The notes beneath the pieces are model-generated. The model ran no database searches. It was not told where the DNA came from and saw nothing but the letters and a program-made list of their open reading frames with translations. This document shows, piece by piece, positions 48,663-56,895 of a stretch of 64,000 nucleotides of DNA; the first letter of the stretch is position 1, and every line of letters starts with the position of its first letter. The stretch lies in contig DYFK01000014.1 in the NCBI GenBank assembly GCA_020725265.1, forward strand, positions 24,452-88,451, read 5' to 3'. The stretch comes from Hydrogenophilus sp. GTDB lineage: Bacteria > Pseudomonadota > Gammaproteobacteria > Burkholderiales > Thiobacillaceae. The position numbers were made by a program, and so were the translations under genes.

Positions 48663-49517
48663 ATGAAACCGAGAGTCGCGTTCTCGAGTCTGGCCGGTTT
48701 GCTGCTTCTGGCCACCTCCCCCGCCGAAGCCATCGTCGTCGAGTGGGATTACAGCATCAACAACTATTTCTCCACCGCCACCTACACCAGCGGCGGCGGC
48801 ACCACCACCAGCACCTTCCCGGCCCAAAGCCTGTCCTGGGGCGTTCCCAGTACGTCGGGAGGCGCGCAAAGCTCCCTGGTGATCGGCAACAACCCCATCA
48901 ACGGTTCGCTCGACACCTATCTCGGCGCCACGCCACCGCAATCCGCGCCCTATCTGGGGCAGACCCTGTCGCTCACGCACCACAACCACGTGATCACCAG
49001 TGGCTCCGCGTCGCTGTTGAGCGCCACGCTGGAAAGCGCGGTACTCCTGACGCCCGCCGATCCGCTCCTGGCCGGGTTCAATCTGGGACCGATCCCGTTC
49101 ACGATCTCGTTCACCGAAACCTCGAACACCGCCGGTACCTGCGCGGCCCCCAGCCCGGCGGGCAATCCCTGCAACGACATCTTCGTGCTGTCCGGCGGAC
49201 TGCTGAATTTCAGCTTTGATTTCGATGCCGGCGACGGCGACGGCCTGGTGAAGTACTTCATCAACATCTTCCCGACCTCGGGCGGCGTGCTCAGCACCTT
49301 GAACGACGACGCCTGTTTCGCTGCCGGAGCGGGATCCGGTTGCATCGGCTTCTCGACCCCGGAAAACCAGTCGACGACGCTGGCGTTCGGTTTCACCATC
49401 TCCACCAACCGCCTGATCACGGTGCCGGAACCGGGCATGCTCGGCCTGCTGGGCCTGGGTCTGCTGGCGATGGCGGCCATGCTCCAGCGCCGGTCCCGCG
49501 CATCGATGCGCGGCTGA
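48663..49517 (+). CDS. THxN-family PEP-CTERM protein
   Basis: 284 residues with AAAGGAG before ATG 48663. Signal peptide (1-23, PAEA-IVV). The mature chain is beta-rich, low in charge and Gly/Ser/Thr-rich, and contains LTHHNHVI, the Thr-His-x-Asn motif of this PEP-CTERM family. The C-terminus is a PEP-CTERM sorting tag: VPEPGMLGLLGLGLLAMAAML followed by RRSR. Exosortase would cut at the PEP site and retain the protein at the cell surface, usually in cells that make exopolysaccharide. No exosortase gene is in the window, so it is encoded elsewhere. Confidence 0.88.
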   Translation: MKPRVAFSSLAGLLLLATSPAEAIVVEWDYSINNYFSTATYTSGGGTTTSTFPAQSLSWGVPSTSGGAQSSLVIGNNPINGSLDTYLGATPPQSAPYLGQTLSLTHHNHVITSGSASLLSATLESAVLLTPADPLLAGFNLGPIPFTISFTETSNTAGTCAAPSPAGNPCNDIFVLSGGLLNFSFDFDAGDGDGLVKYFINIFPTSGGVLSTLNDDACFAAGAGSGCIGFSTPENQSTTLAFGFTISTNRLITVPEPGMLGLLGLGLLAMAAMLQRRSRASMRG

Positions 49518-49526
49518 CCCGCCATG

Positions 49527-49556
49527 CCGTTCCCGGGGCTCACGCCCCGGGAACGG
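49527..49556. terminator. Long hairpin between the PEP-CTERM gene and the TPR protein gene
   Basis: A perfect 13-bp stem CCGTTCCCGGGGC / GCCCCGGGAACGG with a 4-nt loop, then TTTCC on the plus strand. The stem covers the last codons and stop (49540-49542) of the convergent minus-strand TPR gene. Confidence 0.75.
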
Positions 49557-51465
49557 TTTCCATCGATCCGCCGACCTCCGGCCACGATTCGCGATAGGCC
49601 GCCAGCGATGCCGCGACCCTGGCCACCACCGCGTCCCAGCCCTCGCCCGCCTGCCGGCGGAACAGGCGCATGACGTCGGGATACCACGGCGAATCCGCGC
49701 GCGTCTCGAACCAGCGCCAGTCGAGCGCGCGCGGCACCGGCAGCAGCACCCAGACCGGACGACCGAGCGCGCCGGCAAGATGCGCGACCGCGGTATCGAC
49801 GGTGATCACCAGATCGAGCGCTTCGATCAGGGCGGCATCCTCGGCGAAACCGCGATCGGCTGGTTCCGGCGACCACAGCCGGACACCGTCGGCAAGCTGG
49901 TCGCTGATGTCGCCGTATTGCAGATTGACGAAGGTCACGCCCGGCACCGAAGCCAGTGGCGCCAGGGTGTCGACACCGGGCAGCGAGCGCCAGGCATCGC
50001 TGCTGTTGTCGGCGCTGCCTTTCCAGACCAGGCCGACGCGTGGGCCGGGCAGTCCATCGACCCAGGCGCGCATGCGCGCGCGTGCCGGCTCGGGTGCGCG
50101 CAAGTACGGCAGCGACGCGGGAATCCGTTCAATCCGGTCGGTCCCGAACAGGCGCGGCAGCGACATCAGCCAGCACCAGGCATCGCATGCCGGCGGCGTT
50201 TCATCGCCTTCCACCGGATGGACGCGATCGACGCCGGGTACCGTGGCCACCAGATCGAGCATGCGCGCGCGCGCGCCCAGGATCACCTCGCGCGCGCCGG
50301 CCGCCTTGGCCTGCGCCGCGTAGCGGCAGAACTGAAGCATGTCGCCATAGCCCTGCTCCGGCCAGATCAACAGGCGCTTGCCGGACAGATCGCCGCCGTC
50401 CCAGGGGGGACAGCCGACATCGGGAGGCGCGTGGGCGACCCTGGCGCGGCCGCGGCCGGGCGCGAACCGCCATTCCATGTGCCGCCAGGCGGCGGCCAAC
50501 TCGCCCTGGCGGGCCAGCAGCCAGCCCAGATTGAAGTTGGCGTTGGCGTGCTCAGGATCGATGCGCAGCGCGCGCTCGTAGGCCGCGCGCGCGTCCCCGG
50601 CCTGGCTGGTCTTGTCCAGCGTCCAGGCCAGATTGGCCCAGGCGCCGGCATGATCGGCGCGGGCATCGATGACCTGGCGGTAAAGCTTGGCGGCTTCGTC
50701 GAGCCGGTCGCGATCCTTGACCACGGTCGCCAGGTTGTACAGGCAGGGAATGCTGCCCGGATTGCGCGTCAGGCTGACGCGCAGCGCGGTTTCCGCCTCG
50801 TCCAGACCGCCGGTCTGATGCAAGGCGGTGCCGAGCCGGAACCACGCCTCGGCCGAGGCCGGATCGAGGTCGACGGCGACGCGCGCGTACGCCAGCGCCT
50901 CCTCGAAGGACTCCCGGGACTGCGCGATTTCAGCCAGCGCCAGCGGAAAACGCGCCTCGCGCGGCGCCATCCGGGCCGCGCGCAGATACAGATCGCGAGC
51001 GGCATCCGGCCGCCCCCGTCGACGGGCGAACAGCGCGCAACGTTCGAGCGTCTGGACGGAGGCCGATTCACAGGCGGCCGCGCGCGCGAACGCCGTCTCC
51101 GCCTCGTTATCGCGGCCGAGCTGCTCCAGCGCGCCGGCCAGGCGCGCCCAGGCATCGGCGAAATCCGGGCGCAGGCGCGCCGCCTCGGCGAAGGCGGGAC
51201 GCGCCGCCTCCCAGTCCTTCAGGGTCTGGCAAACACCGCCCAGGTTGTACCAGGCGTCGGCGTTGCCGGCATCGAGCGCGCACACCCGCGCGTAAGCGGC
51301 GCGCGCCTCGGGCAGCCGGCGCGCGTGGAACAGGCTGTGCGCGCGCAGGAACTGGCATTCGGCATCGTCAACGAAGGTGGCGAGCCGGTCGGCGGCCTCG
51401 ATCGGCCGGCCGGCCTGGAACAGGGCGCGGGCTTCGGCGAGCGCGCGGGAGGTGGACGGATTCAT
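49540..51465 (-). CDS. TPR-repeat protein with glycosyltransferase-9-like C-terminal domain
   Basis: 641 residues, with no signal peptide. About ten TPR units fill residues 1-330 (for example AWFRLGTALHQTGGLDEAETALRVSLTRNPG and ANFNLGWLLARQGELAAAWRHMEWRF). The C-terminal half resembles the GT-B fold of heptosyltransferase/ADP-heptose-type transferases (LLIWPEQGYGDMLQFCRYA, VGLVWKGSADN, VDTAVAHLAGALGRPVWVLLP). Such fusions occur in polysaccharide or glycosylation loci and often lack some catalytic residues. It may act on surface glycans related to the PEP-CTERM system next to it, but the substrate is unknown. Confidence 0.8.
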   Translation of the reverse strand: MNPSTSRALAEARALFQAGRPIEAADRLATFVDDAECQFLRAHSLFHARRLPEARAAYARVCALDAGNADAWYNLGGVCQTLKDWEAARPAFAEAARLRPDFADAWARLAGALEQLGRDNEAETAFARAAACESASVQTLERCALFARRRGRPDAARDLYLRAARMAPREARFPLALAEIAQSRESFEEALAYARVAVDLDPASAEAWFRLGTALHQTGGLDEAETALRVSLTRNPGSIPCLYNLATVVKDRDRLDEAAKLYRQVIDARADHAGAWANLAWTLDKTSQAGDARAAYERALRIDPEHANANFNLGWLLARQGELAAAWRHMEWRFAPGRGRARVAHAPPDVGCPPWDGGDLSGKRLLIWPEQGYGDMLQFCRYAAQAKAAGAREVILGARARMLDLVATVPGVDRVHPVEGDETPPACDAWCWLMSLPRLFGTDRIERIPASLPYLRAPEPARARMRAWVDGLPGPRVGLVWKGSADNSSDAWRSLPGVDTLAPLASVPGVTFVNLQYGDISDQLADGVRLWSPEPADRGFAEDAALIEALDLVITVDTAVAHLAGALGRPVWVLLPVPRALDWRWFETRADSPWYPDVMRLFRRQAGEGWDAVVARVAASLAAYRESWPEVGGSMETVPGA

Positions 51466-51622
51466 GGTCGGGATCGGCGAGTCAGCACGGAAGGATCGGC
51501 CGCCGATTGTATTCCCGGCGCCGGCGTGACCGGACCTTGCCGAAATGGCCGGCGCGGCCTGTAATGTCAGGGCAAACCATGATCAGGCCGCCGGCCGCCG
51601 CCATTTCCCGAGGAATCGACTC

Positions 51623-52072
51623 ATGCCCACCGACCCGCTGCCCGACGAAGTGCTCGCCGCCCTGACGCGCGGCAACACCATCGAGGCGATCAAGCGGCTG
51701 CGCGAAGCCACCGGCCTTGGTCTGGCTGAAGCCAAAAGCCTGATCGATGCCCACCAGCGCGGCGTGGCGACCATCACGCCGACCTCCCGGCCCGCCCAGG
51801 AGCCGGGAATCGGCGCGTGGCCGACCGGCGTCGGCGAGGCCCTGCGCCGGGGCAACAAGATCGAGGCGATCCGGCTCCTGCGCGCGCAAACCGGACTCGG
51901 CCTGAAGGATGCCAAGGACGCGATCGAAGCCGGCCAACCCTTTGTCCAGGTCGGGGACGGCCACGTCACGCCGGGCGCGCAACCGAAGTCCGGCGGCAAG
52001 TTCTGGCTGCTGTTCGGGCTGGCACTGATCGTATATCTCGGTTACCGCCACTTTTCCGGCGCCGCCAATTGA
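51623..52072 (+). CDS. Membrane-anchored protein with two L7/L12 C-terminal-domain-like modules
   Basis: 149 residues from ATG 51623 with GAGGAA upstream. Two similar units at residues 8-47 (EVLAALTRGNTIEAIKRLREATGLGLAEAKSLID) and 69-107 (VGEALRRGNKIEAIRLLRAQTGLGLKDAKDAIE) resemble the L7/L12 C-terminal domain helix that binds elongation factors. A Pro-rich linker separates them. A single hydrophobic segment (about 126-141) near the C-terminus would anchor it in the membrane with the modules in the cytoplasm. It is neither rplL nor its paralogue. Divergent from the TPR gene. Confidence 0.75.
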   Translation: MPTDPLPDEVLAALTRGNTIEAIKRLREATGLGLAEAKSLIDAHQRGVATITPTSRPAQEPGIGAWPTGVGEALRRGNKIEAIRLLRAQTGLGLKDAKDAIEAGQPFVQVGDGHVTPGAQPKSGGKFWLLFGLALIVYLGYRHFSGAAN

Positions 52073-52144
52073 CCAACCCCTAAGCGGCGGCGCCTGTACC
52101 TTGGTTGCATTGCCGTCGGCTTCGACCTCGGCGACGATCACAAG

Positions 52145-52876
52145 ATGCTTTCATTCCGTCGACCAGCCGCCCTGCTCTGCCTGCTTTCCCTCTGCCCGCC
52201 GGCATGGGCCGATCCCGCGCCGCTACGCCTGGTCAGCATCGAAACCGCGCCTTGGGCCTCGCCGGGCACGAACGGCGAACCGGTCGGCTTTTTCCCGGAA
52301 CTGGCGCATGAATTGGGACGGCGCGCGGGCGTGCCGATCCGGCTCTCGTTGCAGCCATTCGCCCGCATCGGCCAGGAACTGGAATCCGGCAGCCAGGACT
52401 GCGCGATCCTGGCGACAATGAAGGAATGGCGCGGCTTCGTCCATGCCGGCGAAGTGATTCACCTGCACGAATACGGCGCTATCGTCCGCCCCGGCCTCCG
52501 TCTCCGCGAACCCGCCGATCTGCGTGGCAAGACCTTCTCGGTGCTGCGCGGCCTGGCGCTCGGCGGGACCTTCGACAGCGATCCGATGATCGGCCGGGAA
52601 TACGACACCGACTATCAGATCGGCCTGCGCAAGCTCGCCCATCACCGGGTCGATGGCGTCGCCGGCGCCTTGCAGACCATCGAATTCCTGGCCGACCGGG
52701 CCGGCCTGAGCGGCCATCTGGGAGATCGTCTGCGCCTGGGCGCGCTGCCGTTGTCGCTGCAATGCGGCAAGAAAAACCTGACCCCGGAACGCATGCGCGT
52801 TCTCAACGACCATCTGCGCGCCATGATCAGTGATGGCAGCATGCGCCGGTTACTGGCAAAGCACGGCTACCGTTGA
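52145..52876 (+). CDS. Periplasmic solute-binding protein (SBP family 3-like)
   Basis: 243 residues. Signal peptide 1-23 (PPAWA-DPA). The mature protein begins LRLVSIETAPWASPGTNGEPVGFFPELAHELGRRAG, the start of a type II (family 3) binding fold. Two lobes are visible (ADLRGKTFSVLRGLALGGTFDSD and the lobe-crossing hinge). It would bind an amino acid or similar small molecule. The gene ends 4 bp before the membrane GGDEF-EAL gene and is not followed by ABC permeases, so it may serve as a sensor protein for that partner. Confidence 0.82.
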   Translation: MLSFRRPAALLCLLSLCPPAWADPAPLRLVSIETAPWASPGTNGEPVGFFPELAHELGRRAGVPIRLSLQPFARIGQELESGSQDCAILATMKEWRGFVHAGEVIHLHEYGAIVRPGLRLREPADLRGKTFSVLRGLALGGTFDSDPMIGREYDTDYQIGLRKLAHHRVDGVAGALQTIEFLADRAGLSGHLGDRLRLGALPLSLQCGKKNLTPERMRVLNDHLRAMISDGSMRRLLAKHGYR

Positions 52877-52880
52877 CGCC

Positions 52881-55004
52881 ATGACCATGGGCGCGACCAC
52901 GCCGGCCAACACCGCCGGCTCGCTGAAATCGAGTCTTGGCCGGCGCCTGCTCATCTACATCCTGCTGTTCAGTTCCTGCGTCACCCTGATTCTGACCGGT
53001 CTTCAGCTCTACCTGGATTTCCGCCGTGACGTCGCCGGCATCCACAAGCGACTCGACGAAATCGAGCGCAGCCACCTGCCCTCCCTGGCCGCCAGCCTGT
53101 GGAACATGGACGAACCCCTGTTGCGCGCGCAGATGCGCGGCATCCTCAGCCTGCCCGGCATGCATGCCGTCGAGGTCCGCGAGACCGTGCCGAACGTCGC
53201 CACGCCGCTGCGCATCCGTCTGGAAACCCCGAACCGGGATCCGGCCATCACGCGCGATTTCGGCATCGTCCACGCCGGCGCCGATGGCCCGCGCGAGATC
53301 GGCCTGCTGCGCCTGGAGGCCAGTCTGGCGCCGCTTTACCGGGAATTGATCGATCGGGCCATGGTCATCCTGGCCAGCCAGGGCGTGAAAACCTTCCTGG
53401 TTTCGTTGTTCATCCTGCTGCTGGTCCATCGTCTGGTCACCCGACACCTGACCGCGCTGTCCCATCGTCTGGGCGAGAGTGATGCCGAAACCGGACCGAT
53501 CGCGCTCCATCTGGATCGCGCTCCGGCCGTCGGCGGCGGCGACGAACTGGACCACCTGGTCAGCTCGATCAATGCCATGCGCGCCCGATTGACCCAATCG
53601 CTGCACGATCTGCGCGAGGCGCACACGCGCATGGAAGCCGATGTGGCCGCGCGCGAGCGCGCGGAAGCCATGGCGGCGCATCTGGCCGTGCACGATCCGC
53701 TGACCGATCTGCCCAATCGCCACCAGTTGCTGGAACGGATGCGCCATGAGCTGGCACTCGCCAGCCGGCTGGGCACGCATGGCGCGGTGATCCTGATCGA
53801 CCTGGATCATTTCAAGGTACTCAACGACGCGCTCGGCCACGGCATTGGCGACCACCTTCTGGCCAGCGCGGCGGGCAGGCTGCGTGCCCAGGCGCGCGAC
53901 ATCGACCTGGTCGCGCGCCTGGGTGGCGACGAATTCGCCGTGCTCCTGCCCGGCCAATGGCACGGACGCGAGGAAGCCACCGCCGCCGCGCTGGATTTCG
54001 CCGAACGGCTTCGCCTCCTGCTCAGCGAGCCCTATCCGACCCAAGGGCAGTCACGCCATCTCGCCGCCAGTCTGGGCGTGGCGTTGTATCCGGGAGACGC
54101 CGGCGATTCCGAAACCCTGCTCAAGCATGCCGATACCGCGCTGCACCACGCCAAATCGGAAGGTCGGGACTGCGTCCGCTTGTTCCTGCCGTCCATGCAG
54201 ACGGCCGCCCAGGTCCGTCACCACCTCGACCACTGGTTGCGCGAAGCCTTGCACGACAACCAGTTTTCATTGGCCTTCCAACCACTGGTCGACGGCAACG
54301 GCCGGCCATTCGGCGCGGAAGTCCTGCTGCGTTGGCGGCACCCGGAACAGGGCTGGATCGCGCCGGCGGATTTCATCCCACTCGCGGAAGAGTCCGGACT
54401 GATACTCGGCATTGGCCAATGGGTGCTCGATGCCGCGCTACGCCAGGCAGCGGCCTGGGAAAACGCGGGCCTGTCGGGACCGGACTTTCATCTGGCCGTG
54501 AACGTCAGTCCACGCCAGTTCCACCATCCCGGCTTTCCCGATCGCGTTCGCGAAAGCCTGACCCGGTCCGGGGTCGCCCCGACCCGGCTGGTCATGGAAA
54601 TCACCGAAGGCGTACTGCTCCAGCACGGCTCCCGCGCGATCGTCACCATGCGTACCTTGAAGGATCTGGGCGTGCGCTTCCTGATCGACGATTTCGGCAC
54701 CGGCTATTCTTCGCTGTCCTATCTCAAGCGCCTGCCGGTGGACGGCGTCAAGATCGACCAGTCCTTCGTCGCCGACCTGGCTCACGATGCCAGTGACGCC
54801 GCCATCGTCGACGCCATTCTCGGCGTCGCGCGCGGTTTCGACCTGACCGTGGTAGCCGAAGGCGTGGAGACCACCCACCAGCTCGAAGCACTGCGCCGGC
54901 GCGGTTGCGACGGCTATCAGGGCTATCTATTCGGCCATCCGGTGCCGGCCGACGAATTCGCCCGGCGCTGGCTGGCTGGACCGGCGGACGCCGATCAGTC
55001 GTAG
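52881..55004 (+). CDS. Membrane GGDEF-EAL protein with periplasmic sensor domain
   Basis: 707 residues from ATG 52881 (the track start at 52830 lies inside the binding-protein gene). Transmembrane helix 1 (about 22-44), periplasmic region (about 45-160, ASLWNMDEPLLRAQMRGI), helix 2 (about 162-184), HAMP, then GGDEF (RLGGDEF intact) and EAL (EVLLRWRHP, DDFGTGYSSLSYLKRLPVDGVKID). The EAL motif is EVL; the glutamate is kept and such variants can be active. Coupled to the upstream solute-binding protein. The last 10 bp overlap the convergent TRAP dctM. Confidence 0.92.
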   Translation: MTMGATTPANTAGSLKSSLGRRLLIYILLFSSCVTLILTGLQLYLDFRRDVAGIHKRLDEIERSHLPSLAASLWNMDEPLLRAQMRGILSLPGMHAVEVRETVPNVATPLRIRLETPNRDPAITRDFGIVHAGADGPREIGLLRLEASLAPLYRELIDRAMVILASQGVKTFLVSLFILLLVHRLVTRHLTALSHRLGESDAETGPIALHLDRAPAVGGGDELDHLVSSINAMRARLTQSLHDLREAHTRMEADVAARERAEAMAAHLAVHDPLTDLPNRHQLLERMRHELALASRLGTHGAVILIDLDHFKVLNDALGHGIGDHLLASAAGRLRAQARDIDLVARLGGDEFAVLLPGQWHGREEATAAALDFAERLRLLLSEPYPTQGQSRHLAASLGVALYPGDAGDSETLLKHADTALHHAKSEGRDCVRLFLPSMQTAAQVRHHLDHWLREALHDNQFSLAFQPLVDGNGRPFGAEVLLRWRHPEQGWIAPADFIPLAEESGLILGIGQWVLDAALRQAAAWENAGLSGPDFHLAVNVSPRQFHHPGFPDRVRESLTRSGVAPTRLVMEITEGVLLQHGSRAIVTMRTLKDLGVRFLIDDFGTGYSSLSYLKRLPVDGVKIDQSFVADLAHDASDAAIVDAILGVARGFDLTVVAEGVETTHQLEALRRRGCDGYQGYLFGHPVPADEFARRWLAGPADADQS

Positions 55005-56323
55005 ACCATCGGCGAAGCCGGCGCGCCACCGACCGGCGGATACAGCAGGTCGACCAGGAACAGCGAGATTTCCGGCACGTAGGTGATCAGGGCCAGGTAC
55101 AGCAGCATGACGCCGACGAACGGCAGCGCCGCCTTGGACACCGCGGTCAGCCCGAGTTTCGACAGGTGACTGGCGACGTACAGGTTGAGCCCGACCGGCG
55201 GCGTGATCATGCCGATCTCCATGTTGATGGTCATGATGATGCCGAGGTGGATAGGATCGATGCCCAGCGCCACGGCGATGGGCAGGAACAGCGGCGCCAG
55301 GATCAGGATGATCGAGCTCGGCTCCATGAACTGGCCGGCCAGCAGCAGCACCAGGTTGACCACCAGCAGGAACTGCCAGGCTTGCAGGTTCTGGTCCACC
55401 ACCCATTGCGACAGTTGCTGCGGGATCTGCTCGGAGGTGAGCAGGAAATTGAACAGGATGGCGTTGGTGATGATGTACAGCAGCATCGACGAGGTGTTGG
55501 CGGCGTGCAGCAGCACCTTGGAGACGTCGCGGAACTTCAGGGTGCGGTAGATCATGGTGGCGCAGACGAAGGCGTACACCGCCGACACCGCCGCCGCCTC
55601 GGTGGGCGTGAAGATGCCGCCGTAGATGCCGCCCATGACGATCACCACCAGCATCAGCCCCCAGAACGCGTCGAGGAAGGAGCGCCACATTTCCTTGAAC
55701 GAGGCGCGCGGGATGGTCGGAAAATTGTGCTTCTTCGAATACAGGAAGGTGACGCCCATCAGCACCATGGCCAGCAGGAAGCCCGGCACGATGCCGGCGA
55801 CGAACAGCTTGCCGGCCGACTCCGAGGTCGCCACCGCGTAGATGATCAGCACGATGGACGGCGGGATCAGGATGCCGAGCGAGCCGGAACAGGCGATGAC
55901 GCCGGTCGAAAACGACTTGGGATAGCCCTGGCTGACCATCGCCGGCAGCATCAGCGAGCCGATCGCCATCACCGTCGCCGGACTGGAGCCGGACAATGTC
56001 GCGAAGAACGCGCAGGCGACGATGGAAGCCATGGCCAGGCCACCCGGCATCCAGCCCACCAGATTGATGGCGAACTTGATGATGCGCTTGGCGACGCCGC
56101 CGTCGGTGAGAAAGGTGCCGGCCAGCACGAAGAACGGCACCGCCATGATCGAGAAGCTCTCCAGGCCGGTGAACAGGCGCTGCGAGATGATGTTCACCGT
56201 CATCATGTCGAACGACGAGAAGAACACCAGGAACACCAGCACGGTCATGCCCAGGGCGATGGAAATCGGCGTGCCGGTGATCAGCATCAGGGCAAGGATG
56301 CTCATGATGACAAAGGCGGTCAT
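54995..56323 (-). CDS. dctM: TRAP transporter large permease (DctM)
   Basis: 442 residues from ATG 56323 (the track ORF runs back through dctQ). About 12-13 helices, with FFVLAGTFLTDGGVAKRII, FFATLSGSSPATVMAIGSLMLPAM, GILIPPSIVLIIYAVATSESAGKLF, IFTPTEAAAVSAVYAF and INMEIGMITPPVGLNLYV. The last two motifs match C4-dicarboxylate-type DctM. The start overlaps dctQ by 4 bp. Complete DctP-Q-M set, so this is a functional tripartite sodium-driven uptake system for organic acids. Confidence 0.93.
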   Translation of the reverse strand: MTAFVIMSILALMLITGTPISIALGMTVLVFLVFFSSFDMMTVNIISQRLFTGLESFSIMAVPFFVLAGTFLTDGGVAKRIIKFAINLVGWMPGGLAMASIVACAFFATLSGSSPATVMAIGSLMLPAMVSQGYPKSFSTGVIACSGSLGILIPPSIVLIIYAVATSESAGKLFVAGIVPGFLLAMVLMGVTFLYSKKHNFPTIPRASFKEMWRSFLDAFWGLMLVVIVMGGIYGGIFTPTEAAAVSAVYAFVCATMIYRTLKFRDVSKVLLHAANTSSMLLYIITNAILFNFLLTSEQIPQQLSQWVVDQNLQAWQFLLVVNLVLLLAGQFMEPSSIILILAPLFLPIAVALGIDPIHLGIIMTINMEIGMITPPVGLNLYVASHLSKLGLTAVSKAALPFVGVMLLYLALITYVPEISLFLVDLLYPPVGGAPASPMVYD

Positions 56324-56835
56324 GGCTTGATCTCCTCGCGCAGTTCGTGCGCCGGCCCGGCGGAAACGGTCTCGCCGGTGCGCAGGAAGCCGACCAGCGC
56401 CTGGATGAAGCGATAGCACATCAGGCCGGAACCGAGCGGGATGGCGAGATAGATGATCCACATCGGCCATTCCAGGTCCGGCGAGACCTGGCCGGTACCG
56501 TGGATGAACACCACCCAGCGCCCGCCCAGGAAGGCGACGACGCCGGTGAACAGCACGCCGAGGCCGAGGCCGATGGTCACCATGACCCGGCGTCCGGCGC
56601 CTTCGAGCTTGTTGACGACGTAATCGACGCCAACGTGGATGCCGGTGCGCACGCCATAAGCGGCGCCGAACTTGGCCATCCAGATGAACAGGTAGATGGT
56701 GAGTTCGGTGGACCAGGTGAAACCGGTGCCGAACAGGTAGCGCAGAGCCACCGAGACGAAAGTGACCAGCGTTGCCGCGGCCATGAAGGAAAGGATCAGC
56801 CATTCCTCCAGGCGGTCGAGGATACGGTGAAACAT
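56320..56835 (-). CDS. dctQ: TRAP transporter small permease (DctQ)
   Basis: 171 residues from ATG 56835, with AAGGGGAAG upstream; the track starts one codon earlier at TTG 56838. Four helices and the DctQ sequence pattern (VSVALRYLFGTGFTWSTELTIYLFIWMAKFGAAYGVRTGIHVGVD). It sits between dctP and dctM, all on the minus strand, as in C4-dicarboxylate TRAP operons. A GC-rich hairpin lies in the 60-bp dctP-dctQ gap. Confidence 0.91.
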   Translation of the reverse strand: MFHRILDRLEEWLILSFMAAATLVTFVSVALRYLFGTGFTWSTELTIYLFIWMAKFGAAYGVRTGIHVGVDYVVNKLEGAGRRVMVTIGLGLGVLFTGVVAFLGGRWVVFIHGTGQVSPDLEWPMWIIYLAIPLGSGLMCYRFIQALVGFLRTGETVSAGPAHELREEIKP

Positions 56836-56865
56836 CAAGCTTCCCCTTGACCCCGGATCATGAAA

Positions 56866-56886
56866 GCCCCGGCGCGTGGCCGGGGC
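56866..56886 (-). terminator. Hairpin in the dctP-dctQ gap
   Basis: Minus strand GCCCCGGC / GCCGGGGC with a 5-nt loop, followed by TTTCATG (short T-run). It may act as a weak attenuator or stabilise the dctP mRNA, giving more binding protein than permease. Confidence 0.5.
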
Positions 56887-56895
56887 GACGAAAAG

